This document shows, piece after piece, positions 37,349-45,800 of a stretch of 64,000 bases of DNA; the stretch's first letter is position 1; each line of letters opens with the position of its first letter. A program made the translations under genes and the position numbers. The notes under the pieces are model-generated. The model saw only the letters and a list, made by a program, of their open reading frames with translations. It did not search any database and had not been told where the DNA came from. This stretch comes from Ralstonia pickettii DTP0602 (lineage in GTDB: Bacteria; Pseudomonadota; Gammaproteobacteria; Burkholderiales; Burkholderiaceae), in the NCBI GenBank assembly GCA_000471925.1, contig CP006667.1:4340001-4404000 (forward strand), in the 5' to 3' direction.

Positions 37349-39190
37349 TTACTCCACGCCACCGAGATAGGCTTCCAGTACCGCGGGGTTCTTCTGCACT
37401 TCCTCGGGCACGCCCTCGGCAATGCGCGTGCCAAATTCCATCACCACCAGCCGGTCGGTCAGGTTCATCACGAAGTCCATGTCGTGCTCGACCAGCAGCA
37501 CGCTCATGCCCTCGCCCTTGAGCTTGCGCAGCAGCTCGGCCAGCGCCTGCTTCTCCTTGTAGCGCAGGCCGGCCGCAGGTTCGTCGAGCAGCAACAGCGC
37601 CGGGTCGCAGCACAGCGCGCGCGCGATCTCCAGGATGCGTTGCTGGCCCAGCGCCAGGCTGCCGGCTTCCATGTACATGCAGTCGGCCAGGCCTACGCGT
37701 TCGAGCTGGCGCTTGGCCTCGAACAGCAGCTTCTCTTCCTCGGCCTTGTTCATGCGCAGGATCGCAGCGGAGACACCGCCCTGCGCACGGAAGTCGCCGC
37801 GCAGGTGCGCGCCGATGGCGACGTTCTCCAGCACCGTCATGGTCGGCAGCAGGTGCACATGCTGGAAGGTGCGGCCGATGCCGCGCTTGACGATCTCGCG
37901 CGACGGCAGGCCCGAGATCACCTCGCCGCGATAGCGCACTTCGCCGCGCGTGACTGGCAGCACGCCCGTCACCAGGTTGAAGGTGGTGGACTTGCCGGCG
38001 CCGTTGGGACCGATCAGGCCGATGATCTCGCCGGCCCGTACCTGGAAGCTGACATCGTTCACCGCGACCAGTCCGCCGAACTCCTTGCGCGCGGCGCGCA
38101 CGTCCAGGATCAGCTCGCCGGCCTCAGGCTTCTGCCGCACGGCCAACGCCTCGGCTTGCGCCGGTGCCAACACCGCCGGGCCCGAAGGAAAGAGACGACG
38201 CAGGAACGGCCAGATGCCATCGCGCGCGTACTGCAGCAACAACACCAGCAGCACGCCGAAGACGATGATCTCGAAGTTGCCGTTGGCACCGAGCAGCTTG
38301 GGCAACACGCCCTGCAGCACGTCCTTCAGGATGGTCAGGATGCCTGCACCCAGCACCGCGCCCCACACGTGGCCCACGCCGCCAACCACCGCCATGAACA
38401 GGTACTCGATGCCGTAGTTCAGCCCGAACGGCGTCGGGTTCACCGCGCGCTGCAGATGCGCGTACAGGAAGCCCGACACGCACGCGAGGATCGCCGCCAC
38501 GACGAAGATCACCACCTTCATCCACGCCGTGTTCACACCCATGGCCTCGGCCATCACGCCGCCGCCCTTGAGCGCGCGGATGGCACGTCCCGGGCGCGAG
38601 TTCAGCAGGTTCTGCATCGCCAGCACGGACACCAGCACCACGGCCCAGATCAGGTAGAACATCGAGCGGCCCGACTGCAGCTCGATGCCAAGGAACGACA
38701 GCACCGGGATGCCGTTCAGCCCGTCATACTTGCCGAGGAATTCCAGGTTGCCGAACAGGAAGAACAACGACAGGCCCCACGCGATCGTCGCCAGCGGCAG
38801 GTAATGCCCGGACATGCGCATCGTGATCAGCCCGATGACATAGGCCGAGGCCACCGTGATCACCAGCCCCACCAGCAGCCCGAACCACGGCGACAGCCCG
38901 AACTGCGTAGTCAGGTACGCGGTGCTGTACGCTCCCAGCCCCACGAATGCGGCCTGTCCAAACGAGGTCATGCCGCCCACGCCGGTCAGCAGCACCAGCC
39001 CGATCGCCACGATGCTGTACAGCCCGATGTAGTTGCCCAGCGTGATCCAGAATTCCGGCGTGGGCAGCACCGGCAGCAGCGCCAGCACCACGATAAACGC
39101 CAGCACCAGCACCCGGTTGCGGTTCAGGCGCGCGCGGCTGCCTGCCTCGGTTCCGGCCACGGCCGCCTGCTTGTCGGTCAGCATGGTCAT
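37349..39190 (-). CDS. Fused LivM permease and LivG ATPase (system A)
   Basis: A 613-residue fusion. Residues about 25-335 are a LivM-type permease with about eight to nine membrane segments (GVGGMTSFGQAAFVGLGAYSTAYL, YLFMAVVGGVGHVWGAVLGAGIL). Residues about 365-613 are a LivG-type ATPase with Walker [17 protein letters not shown] and the degenerate signature SLALGQQRILEIARAL. The Walker B is LLLLDEPAAGL, and LLVEHDMDFVM carries the switch His. Most LivM and LivG are separate proteins; the fusion fixes their stoichiometry. No frameshift or stop occurs at the junction. The neighbours livF and livH-like complete the transporter. Confidence 0.92.
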   Translation of the reverse strand: MTMLTDKQAAVAGTEAGSRARLNRNRVLVLAFIVVLALLPVLPTPEFWITLGNYIGLYSIVAIGLVLLTGVGGMTSFGQAAFVGLGAYSTAYLTTQFGLSPWFGLLVGLVITVASAYVIGLITMRMSGHYLPLATIAWGLSLFFLFGNLEFLGKYDGLNGIPVLSFLGIELQSGRSMFYLIWAVVLVSVLAMQNLLNSRPGRAIRALKGGGVMAEAMGVNTAWMKVVIFVVAAILACVSGFLYAHLQRAVNPTPFGLNYGIEYLFMAVVGGVGHVWGAVLGAGILTILKDVLQGVLPKLLGANGNFEIIVFGVLLVLLLQYARDGIWPFLRRLFPSGPAVLAPAQAEALAVRQKPEAGELILDVRAARKEFGGLVAVNDVSFQVRAGEIIGLIGPNGAGKSTTFNLVTGVLPVTRGEVRYRGEVISGLPSREIVKRGIGRTFQHVHLLPTMTVLENVAIGAHLRGDFRAQGGVSAAILRMNKAEEEKLLFEAKRQLERVGLADCMYMEAGSLALGQQRILEIARALCCDPALLLLDEPAAGLRYKEKQALAELLRKLKGEGMSVLLVEHDMDFVMNLTDRLVVMEFGTRIAEGVPEEVQKNPAVLEAYLGGVE

Positions 39191-39193
39191 GGC

Positions 39194-40246
39194 TTATTCC
39201 TCCTCCTCGACATGCTTGCTCGTCAGCGAGCGCCACAGCAGCACCGGGATGATCAGTGTGAAGACGATAACCTCCTTGAACGCACTGGCCCAGAAGGACG
39301 AATAGGATTCGAGCAGCCCCACCAGCAGCGCACCCAGTGCTGCGACCGGATAGCTGACCAGCCCGCCGACGATGGCCCCGACAAAGCCCTTCAGGCCCAC
39401 CAGGAAGCCCGACTCGTAATAGACCGTGGTCAGCGGCGCGATCAGGATGCCGCACAAGGCACCCATCGCCGCGGCCAGCGTGAACGACAGGCGCCCCGCC
39501 TGCGTGGTGCCGATGCCGACCAGGCGCGCGCCCAGCCGGTTCACCGCGGTCGCGCGCAGCGCCTTGCCCTGCAGCGTGCGCTCGAAATAGAAGTACAGCG
39601 CGCCAATCAGCAACGCCGACACGCCCACCACCCACAGGCTCTGCCCCGAGATGCTGAGCGCGCCCACGTCGAAGCGCGCATCAGAGAATGCCGTGGTCCG
39701 CGATCCTTCCGCACCGAACATCACCAGCCCCAGCCCCACCAGCGCAAAGTGCACGCCGACCGAGACGATCAGCAGCACCAGCGTGCTGGCCTCGGCCAGC
39801 GGCTGGTACGCCAGCCGGTACAGCATCGGCCCGAGCGGGATGATGATCAGCAGCGTCAGCGCGATCTGCGCCAGCATCGGCAGTGGCTGCGCGCCATACT
39901 GCTGCGCCATCCAGTGCACCGCGAGCGGAAACACCAGGTACTTGCCGGCCAGCACGCCCAGGCGCTGGCCCAGCGTGCGCCGCAGCTCGGCGCTGCGCAG
40001 CACGGTCACGGTTTCATAGAGGAAGGTGAGCACGCCCATCGCCAGCAGCAGCCAGCTGGTCTGTGGCGCGTGCCCCGCCTGCATCGCCGCCAGCGTCAGC
40101 GCGCCGTAGGCCACGAACTCCCCTTGCGGGATGAAGATGACGCGGGTCACCGAGAACACCAGCACCAGGGCCAGTGCCAGCAGCGCGTAGATCGCGCCCG
40201 AGGTGATGCCGTCCTGCGCCAGGATGGCAGCGATAGATAAGTCCAT
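39194..40246 (-). CDS. livH: LivH-type ABC permease (system A)
   Basis: A 350-residue polytopic permease. It has GAIYALLALALVLVFSVTRVIFIPQGEFVAYGALTL near the N-terminus and GALCGILIAPLTTVYYESGFLVGLKGFVGAIVGGLVSYPVAALGAL later, both LivH hallmarks. It is about 50 residues longer than typical LivH because of an extra segment around residues 60-110. Three bases separate its stop from the next start, so it is tightly coupled to the fused permease-ATPase gene. Confidence 0.9.
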   Translation of the reverse strand: MDLSIAAILAQDGITSGAIYALLALALVLVFSVTRVIFIPQGEFVAYGALTLAAMQAGHAPQTSWLLLAMGVLTFLYETVTVLRSAELRRTLGQRLGVLAGKYLVFPLAVHWMAQQYGAQPLPMLAQIALTLLIIIPLGPMLYRLAYQPLAEASTLVLLIVSVGVHFALVGLGLVMFGAEGSRTTAFSDARFDVGALSISGQSLWVVGVSALLIGALYFYFERTLQGKALRATAVNRLGARLVGIGTTQAGRLSFTLAAAMGALCGILIAPLTTVYYESGFLVGLKGFVGAIVGGLVSYPVAALGALLVGLLESYSSFWASAFKEVIVFTLIIPVLLWRSLTSKHVEEEE

Positions 40247-40334
40247 TGTCTCCCCGTGTCGTAGATATACCTGCCTGCATCGAAGGGGGCCGACAGGGCG
40301 CTGAGCGCGTTGGGATTACGAAATAGTAAACGGA

Positions 40335-40360
40335 TTGCCCATAGCGCAAATACAGGGCAA
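40335..40360. promoter_or_regulatory. Dyad upstream of the system A permease gene
   Basis: TTGCCC (40335-40340) and GGGCAA (40355-40360) form a spaced inverted repeat about 90 bp upstream of the livH-like start. It could be an operator; no regulator is assigned. Confidence 0.3.
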
Positions 40361-40420
40361 CCCTAACGACCCCACGCTCAGGATGGCGCCAGGCCGTGCG
40401 TCGTGCAATGCGCATCGGGC

Positions 40421-40452
40421 AAAAAAAAGCGCATGGCCGAACCATGCGCTTG
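40421..40452 (-). terminator. Terminator after the system A binding-protein gene
   Basis: AAGCGCATGG (40428-40437) pairs with CCATGCGCTT (40443-40452). Eight As at 40422-40429 give the minus-strand T-tract. It lies between the binding-protein gene and the permease genes, so the latter depend on read-through or their own promoter. Confidence 0.88.
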
Positions 40453-40505
40453 TGCTGCGTCCCGCCTTAGCGAAGCGATGCGGTGAATGAAAAGCGCTGC
40501 CAGCC

Positions 40506-41663
40506 CTACTTCGTCAGCAGCTTCCACTTGCCGTCGACGATCTGCACCATCACGCGGGCGCGCTGGTCGAAGCCGAGGTGGTCGGTGGCGCTCATGTTCA
40601 TGATGCCGTGCGAGACCGGCAGGTTCCTGGTCTGCTCCATCGCGTCGCGCAGCGCCTTGCGGAATTCCTTGGTGCCGGGCTGGCCCTTCTTCAGCGCTTC
40701 GGGGATGGCGTGCTGCAGGATCAGGCCCGCATCCCAGGCATGGCCGCCGAAGGTCGAGACCTGCCCGCCGAACGCCTTCTCATAAGCGGTCTTGTAGGTC
40801 ATCGCCGGCTTCTTCACCGGGTTGCTGTCAGGCAGCTGCTCGGCCACCAGCAGCGGACCGGCCGGCAGGAAGGTGCCTTCGCAGTCCTTGCCGCACACGC
40901 GCAGGAAGTCCGCATTGGCCACGCCGTGGGTCTGGTAGATCTTGCCCTTGTAGCCGCGCTCCTTCAGCGTCTTTGCCGGCAGCGCAGCGGGCGTACCCGA
41001 GCCTGCGATCAGCACGGCGTCGGCGTTGGCGCTCATCATCTTCAGCACCTGGCCGGTCACCGAGGTATCGGTGCGGGCAAAGCGCTCGTTCGCGACCACC
41101 TTGATCTTGCGCATGTCCGCCACCTTGGCGAATTCCTGCGCCCAGCTGTCGCCATAGGCATCCGCGAAGCCGATAAAGGCCACCGTCTTCACGTTATTGT
41201 TGCCCATATGCTCGGCAATGGCGGTAGCCATATGCGAGTCGTTCTGCGGCGTCTTGAAGACCCAGGCGCGCTTGGCGTCCATCGGCTCGATGATGCGGGC
41301 CGAGGCAGCCATGGTGATCATCGGCGTTTCGCTCTCGGAGACCACGTCGACCATCGCCAGCGAGTTCGGCGTCACGGTGGAACCCACCACCACGTCGACC
41401 TTGTCTTCGCTGATCAGCTTGCGGGTATTCTTGACCGCGGTGGTGGTGTCGGAGGCATCGTCGAGCACGATGTACTCGATCTTCTTGCCCCCCACTTCCT
41501 TGGGCATCAGCGTGAAGGTGTTCTTTTCCGGGATGCCCAGCGAAGCCGCCGGACCCGTGGCCGATACCGTGACCCCGACCTTGACCTGTGCGTGGGCTGC
41601 GCCGAAAACCAGGCTGAGGCTGGCCGCCGCGATTGCCAGCAGGCTGGCGCGCTTGAAATCCAT
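40506..41663 (-). CDS. ABC transporter substrate-binding protein, LivJ/LivK type (system A)
   Basis: A 385-residue periplasmic protein with a Sec signal (KRASLLAIAAASLSLVFGAAHAQ, cleavage near residue 25). The mature start VKVGVTVSATGPAASLGIPEKNTF, then VVVGSTVTPNSLAMVDVVSE and GFADAYGDSWAQEFAKVADM, place it in the type I periplasmic binding family linked to Liv-like importers. It is transcribed in front of the permease genes but is followed by its own terminator, which would allow receptor to exceed permease. The ligand is not evident. Confidence 0.92.
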   Translation of the reverse strand: MDFKRASLLAIAAASLSLVFGAAHAQVKVGVTVSATGPAASLGIPEKNTFTLMPKEVGGKKIEYIVLDDASDTTTAVKNTRKLISEDKVDVVVGSTVTPNSLAMVDVVSESETPMITMAASARIIEPMDAKRAWVFKTPQNDSHMATAIAEHMGNNNVKTVAFIGFADAYGDSWAQEFAKVADMRKIKVVANERFARTDTSVTGQVLKMMSANADAVLIAGSGTPAALPAKTLKERGYKGKIYQTHGVANADFLRVCGKDCEGTFLPAGPLLVAEQLPDSNPVKKPAMTYKTAYEKAFGGQVSTFGGHAWDAGLILQHAIPEALKKGQPGTKEFRKALRDAMEQTRNLPVSHGIMNMSATDHLGFDQRARVMVQIVDGKWKLLTK

Positions 41664-41692
41664 CTTGTCTCCTTCGGTTCCTGAAACGGAAA

Positions 41693-41723
41693 GGCATCCG
41701 TCCGGCGTCCGCCGGCGGATGCC
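41693..41723 (-). promoter_or_regulatory. Long hairpin upstream of the system A binding-protein gene
   Basis: GGCATCCG (41693-41700) pairs with CGGATGCC (41716-41723), and CCGGC/GCCGG continue the stem inside. It lies 30-60 bp before the start codon at 41663. It may be a 5' leader hairpin or a weak terminator for the TauE-like gene; the T-tract is short. Confidence 0.4.
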
Positions 41724-41954
41724 CCTTTTCTAGTGACCCCTCGGGTCTGACGCAGGCACATCGCTGGCGCCCGCGCTACAGCCAGGAACGATGCGACATC
41801 GTTCCGCTTCTCCCGTCCGCACCAGCCCCCGGACTTGGCGCTTCCGTCATTCACCGACCGCACGGTCGGGAATGCGGATCGAGTCTATCACAGCGTTTTG
41901 GCGCGAAAAGGGAGGATTAACCCGCATCGCGCCACGGCGCAGGCCCTGGCCGGA

Positions 41955-42716
41955 TCAACGCAGGAACGCATCCCACGCCGTCTTCAGGATCAGCGCGCTC
42001 ACCACCACGATAAACACCTTGCGCACGAAGGCGCTGCCATGCCGCAGCGCCAGCCGGCTGCCCACCTGGCTGCCGGCAACGTTGGCCACCGCCATCACCA
42101 GCCCCAGCTGCCACCAGATATGGCCCTTGCTGGCCAGCAGCAGCAACGCCGCCAGGTTGGTGGCGAGGTTGACCAGTTTGGTCGAGGCCGCCGCGTGCAG
42201 GAAGTCATAGCCGAACACGCGCACGAACACGATCATCAGAAAGCTGCCGGTGCCGGGACCGAACACGCCGTCATAGAAGCCGAGCACCGCGCCGGCCAGC
42301 AGCGCGGCCAGCCGTTCGCGCCCGCCCGACAGCGTGGGCGCGTGCTCCGTACCCAGGTCCTTCTTGGCGACCGTATAGACCAGCAGCACCACCAGGATAA
42401 ACGGCAACGCCTTGCGCATCGGCTCGGCCGGGAGCATGGTCAGCGCCCAGGCGCCGGCCATCGAGCAGATAAAGGCCGCCACCACCGCCGGCGCGGTAGC
42501 ACCCCAGTAGATGCGCACGCTGCGGCCGTAGCGCAGTGCCGCGTTGGCGGTGCCCGCGATCGACGCGACCTTGTTGGTGCCGAGCAGCGTGGCCGGCGAC
42601 ATGCCGGGATAGGCCGAGAACAGGGCCGGGATCTGTACCAGGCCACCGCCGCCGGCAACCGCATCGATCAGGCCGGCGAGAAAGGCGGCAACCGCCAGGA
42701 ATGCAAATTCCATCAT
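41955..42716 (-). CDS. TauE/SafE family sulfite/organosulfonate exporter-like protein
   Basis: A 253-residue inner-membrane protein with about eight hydrophobic segments. AFLAGLIDAVAGGGGLVQIPAL near the N-terminus and LGFYDGVFGPGTGSFLMIVFVRVFGYDFLHAAASTKLVNLATN in the middle are the paired signature repeats of TauE/SafE (DUF81). Members export sulfite, sulfoacetate or related anions; the substrate here is unknown. It is a probable single-gene unit on the minus strand. Confidence 0.9.
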   Translation of the reverse strand: MMEFAFLAVAAFLAGLIDAVAGGGGLVQIPALFSAYPGMSPATLLGTNKVASIAGTANAALRYGRSVRIYWGATAPAVVAAFICSMAGAWALTMLPAEPMRKALPFILVVLLVYTVAKKDLGTEHAPTLSGGRERLAALLAGAVLGFYDGVFGPGTGSFLMIVFVRVFGYDFLHAAASTKLVNLATNLAALLLLASKGHIWWQLGLVMAVANVAGSQVGSRLALRHGSAFVRKVFIVVVSALILKTAWDAFLR

Positions 42717-42785
42717 TGCAGGAAACGGGAAAGCGAGAAGGGAGAAACGGAGGGGAACGTCAGGCGCGCGGCCAGGCGTGCCGGC

Positions 42786-43427
42786 TCAGCCGAGCACCTT
42801 GGCGGCGGGCACCAGGCCGCGATGCCACATGCCGCTGCCGTGGGGGCTGAAGCCCGCTGGCGGGCCACCCTTCCCCGACACCAGCGCGGTCACCAGCGCG
42901 GGCGCCAGCAAGGCGTGGCGGATGCCGTGGGCGCGGCCCCAGTCGGCCAGCGTGTCGCAGCAGGCCTGCAGGCACGTCCGGCCGGCCTCGGGCGGCAAGC
43001 CGGGGCGTACCCACCACTCCGTCGCACAGGCCACCAGCCCGGCAAGGTCCAGGCTCGGCACCAGCGCCACCGGCAGGCAACCCAGCACATCGTCCGGCGC
43101 CGCCCCGTGCGCGATCAGGCAGATGCCGCGCCCGGACTGGGCCAGCAACTCATCCAGCATCAGCCGGCGCGCGCGGGCGGCGGGCACCGGCAGCGGCTGC
43201 ACGACGTCCAGCCAGGCCGCCAGTATGGCCGCATCGGCACCCAGCCCGAGGCGTACCAACCCCTGCGGCGCGGGTGAGCCGGGACCACCGGGGGTGTCTG
43301 GGGAATCGGGAGAGTCAGGAACGGCGGGCATGGCGGGCAACGGAGAGCGCCCGCATTGTCTCACGCGGCAGGGGGCCAGGTGATGCCGATGCGGCATGGA
43401 TGCCCCAGGATGGGGCGAATGCGACAC
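42786..43427 (-). CDS. Unrecognised protein, possible GNAT-fold acetyltransferase
   Basis: Up to 213 residues. The first 50 are low-complexity and Pro/Ser-rich (PDSPDSPDTPGGPGSP), and the start is uncertain: GTG 43427, or ATG at 43397 or 43331. The remainder (VRLGLGADAAILAAWLDVVQPL onward) has alternating helices and strands. One block, VACATEWWVRPGLPPEAGRTCLQACCDTLADWGRAHGIRHAL, resembles the CoA-binding part of GNAT acetyltransferases, but the canonical Q/RxxGxG/A loop is not clear. It overlaps no other gene and follows the TauE-like gene in the same orientation. Function unknown. Confidence 0.55.
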   Translation of the reverse strand: MSHSPHPGASMPHRHHLAPCRVRQCGRSPLPAMPAVPDSPDSPDTPGGPGSPAPQGLVRLGLGADAAILAAWLDVVQPLPVPAARARRLMLDELLAQSGRGICLIAHGAAPDDVLGCLPVALVPSLDLAGLVACATEWWVRPGLPPEAGRTCLQACCDTLADWGRAHGIRHALLAPALVTALVSGKGGPPAGFSPHGSGMWHRGLVPAAKVLG

Positions 43428-43450
43428 AGGCGCGGAGGGAAGCCCAAATG

Positions 43451-43483
43451 AAAAAAGCGTTGCCGAGGATCACCCGGCAACGC
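43451..43483 (-). terminator. Terminator of the second liv-type operon
   Basis: GCGTTGCCG (43457-43465) pairs with CGGCAACGC (43475-43483). Six As at 43451-43456 give the minus-strand T-tract. It lies about 165 bp beyond the livM-like stop. Confidence 0.85.
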
Positions 43484-43648
43484 CCTTTATTTATAACGCT
43501 GCTACCCGACACCGGGTGCGCGCCTGTCGTCTCCTCGCTTCCGCCTCCATTTAACCTGCGAAAACCGTATATGGAATGTAACGAAGCGGTGCATCGAGGA
43601 CAAGCTAGAAAAAACCCTAGCCCCAGATTCGGGCATGTCGATCGGCGG

Positions 43649-44695
43649 TCACTCCTGCTTGCGACCGAAGCGCGCCAGCAGCTCGCCCATGATGCCACGG
43701 CGGAAGGTCAGCACGCAGATCACGAAGATCACGCCGGTCACCATCGTCACCGACTCGCCCAGCGTATTGAACCAGCCGAAGCCCGTGGTCGATGCCAGGA
43801 AGCTGCCGATGTCGCCCAGCTTGTTCTCCAGCGCCACGACCACGAAGGCGCCGACGATCGGGCCCGACAATGTGCCCAGGCCGCCGACCAGCGTCATCAG
43901 GATCACCGAGCCCGACATCGACCAGTGCACGTCGGTCAGCGTCTCGAAGCCCAGCACTAGCGCCTTGATCGAGCCGGCCAGCCCCGACAGCGCCGCCGAC
44001 AGCACGAAGGCGGTCAGCTTGAAGCGGTCGACGTCATAGCCCAGCGAGATCGCGCGCGGCTCGTTCTCCTTGATCGCCTTCAGTATCTGGCCGAACGGCG
44101 AATGCACCGTGCGCACGATCAGCGCGAAGGCCGCGACGATGATCACCAGTGCCACGTAGTACAGCGTCAGGTCACTAGACAGCGACAGCACGCCGAACAG
44201 CTTGCCGCGTGGGATGCCCTGCAGGCCGTCCTCGCCGCCGGTGAACGGCGCCTGCAGGCAGATGAAGAACAGCATCTGCGCCAGCGCCAGCGTGATCATC
44301 GAGAAGTAGATGCCCTGCCGGCGGATCGCCAGCGAGCCCACCACGTAGCCGATCAGAGCGCCGGTGGCCGTGCCCAGGATCAGGCCGATCTCCGGCGTCA
44401 CGCCCCAGGCCTTCATCGCCTGGCCGGCCACGTAGCCGGCGCCGCCGAAAAAGGCCGCGTGCCCGAACGACAGCAGGCCGGTATAGCCGATCAGCAGGTT
44501 GAAGGCGCATGCAAACAGCGCGAAGCACAGCACCTTGAGCACGAACACCGGATAGGCGCCCGCCAGCGGCGCGGCAACCAGTGCCAGCAACAGCAATCCG
44601 TACAACAGTTTCTTCTGCACGCCTTGTCCCTTTCCTGCCTGGCCTGCGTTGGCCGCCACCGGCGTTTGCGTCGATGATGTGGATGGTGCGCTCAT
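43649..44695 (-). CDS. livM: LivM-type ABC permease (system B)
   Basis: A 348-residue permease with about nine membrane segments. FNLLIGYTGLLSFGHAAFFGGAGYVAGQAM and ENEPRAISLGYDVDRFKLTAFVLSAALSGLAGSIKAL are LivM hallmarks. ATG 44695 overlaps the TGA of the preceding livH-like gene (TGATG), so the two are translationally coupled; a GTG three bases earlier is less likely. It is the last gene of the operon that begins at livG (48596). Confidence 0.93.
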   Translation of the reverse strand: MSAPSTSSTQTPVAANAGQAGKGQGVQKKLLYGLLLLALVAAPLAGAYPVFVLKVLCFALFACAFNLLIGYTGLLSFGHAAFFGGAGYVAGQAMKAWGVTPEIGLILGTATGALIGYVVGSLAIRRQGIYFSMITLALAQMLFFICLQAPFTGGEDGLQGIPRGKLFGVLSLSSDLTLYYVALVIIVAAFALIVRTVHSPFGQILKAIKENEPRAISLGYDVDRFKLTAFVLSAALSGLAGSIKALVLGFETLTDVHWSMSGSVILMTLVGGLGTLSGPIVGAFVVVALENKLGDIGSFLASTTGFGWFNTLGESVTMVTGVIFVICVLTFRRGIMGELLARFGRKQE

Positions 44696-45585
44696 CACTT
44701 CTCCTTCCCGAACAGCCCGGCCGGGCGCAGCAGCAGCACGATCACCATGATGAAGAACACCACGGTCGACGATGCTTCAGGATAGAACACCTTGGTCAGG
44801 CCCTCGACCACGCCCAGCCCCAGGCCGGTCAGGATCGAACCCATGATCGAACCCATGCCGCCGATCACCACCACCGCGAACACGATGATGATCAGGTTCT
44901 GCCCCATCAGCGGCGAGATCTGGATCACCGGAGCAGCCAGCACGCCCGCAAACGCGGCCAGCGCCACGCCGAAGCCGTAGGTCAGCGTCACCATCAGCGG
45001 CACGTTGACGCCGAAGGCCTCGACCATCTTGGGGTTCTCGGTGCCGGCGCGCAGGTAGGCGCCCAGCTTGGTCTTCTCAATCACGTACCAGGTGGCGAAG
45101 CACACCACCAGCGACGCCACCACGACCCACGCGCGGTAGTTGGGCAGGATCATGAAGCCCAGATCGGTCGCGCCCTGCAGCGCGTCCGGCGTCGAGTACG
45201 GCAGCCCCGACACGCCGTAGATCGAGCGGAAGATGCCCTCGATCACCAGCGTAATGCCCAGCGTCAGCAGCAGGCCATAGATATGGTCGAGCTTGTAGAT
45301 CCAGCGCAGCATGGTCTTCTCGATCACCACGCCCAGCGCGGCAACGACCAGCGGCGACAGCAGCAGCATGATCCAGTAGTTCAGCCCGGCGTACTCCATG
45401 CCCATCCAGGCCAGTACCGCACCGAGCATGAACAGCGCGCCGTGCGCGAAATTGATAACGTTGAGCAGGCCGAAGATGACCGCGAGGCCCAGGCTCAGCA
45501 TCGCATAGAAAGCGCCGTTGACCAGCCCCAGCAATAGCTGGGAGAGCATGGCAGGCAAGGGGATTCCGAAGATGTCCATGAGCAT
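44695..45585 (-). CDS. livH: LivH-type ABC permease (system B)
   Basis: A 296-residue permease of normal LivH length. GLVNGAFYAMLSLGLAVIFGLLNVINFAHGALFMLGA at the N-terminus and NLIIIVFAVVVIGGMGSIMGSILTGLGLGVVEGLTKVFYPE near the C-terminus are diagnostic. ATG 45585 or ATG 45579 may be used. A pair of inverted REP-like palindromes separates it from the upstream binding-protein gene. Confidence 0.93.
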   Translation of the reverse strand: MLMDIFGIPLPAMLSQLLLGLVNGAFYAMLSLGLAVIFGLLNVINFAHGALFMLGAVLAWMGMEYAGLNYWIMLLLSPLVVAALGVVIEKTMLRWIYKLDHIYGLLLTLGITLVIEGIFRSIYGVSGLPYSTPDALQGATDLGFMILPNYRAWVVVASLVVCFATWYVIEKTKLGAYLRAGTENPKMVEAFGVNVPLMVTLTYGFGVALAAFAGVLAAPVIQISPLMGQNLIIIVFAVVVIGGMGSIMGSILTGLGLGVVEGLTKVFYPEASSTVVFFIMVIVLLLRPAGLFGKEK

Positions 45586-45601
45586 CGATTGCTGGTGGGG
45601 T

Positions 45602-45642
45602 CTCCCCTCTTCCGCGAGCGGGAGAGGGGTTGGGGGAGAGGG
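45602..45642 (+). repeat. REP-like palindromic repeat, copy 1
   Basis: The core hairpin CCCCTCTTCCGC-GA-GCGGGAGAGGGG (45604-45629) is followed by TTGGGGGAGAGGGC. It is nearly identical, in inverted orientation, to copy 2 at 45734-45776. Confidence 0.75.
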
Positions 45643-45733
45643 CCGGCGCGGAAGGGGCTACGAACTTCAACGATGGCGCCGGCATTGGTCACGCCGCGCC
45701 GCGTCTACCGGCGTCGCGCTCCGGCCGACGCCC

Positions 45734-45776
45734 GCCCTCTCCCCCTGCCCCTCTCCCGCAAGCGGGAGAGGGGAGC
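45734..45776 (-). repeat. REP-like palindromic repeat, copy 2
   Basis: GCCCTCTCCCCCTG is followed by the hairpin CCCCTCTCCCGC-AA-GCGGGAGAGGGG (45748-45773). It is the inverted partner of copy 1, and the pair forms a BIME-like arrangement between two genes of one operon. Confidence 0.75.
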
Positions 45777-45800
45777 AAACCGTCGCAGGCCTGCTGCGTC

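Noticed and set aside
37277..40240. A 987-codon plus-strand frame opposite the system A transporter genes
   Set aside because: Composition is Gln/His/Arg repeats caused by antisense reading of membrane-protein codons; the minus strand is clearly coding.
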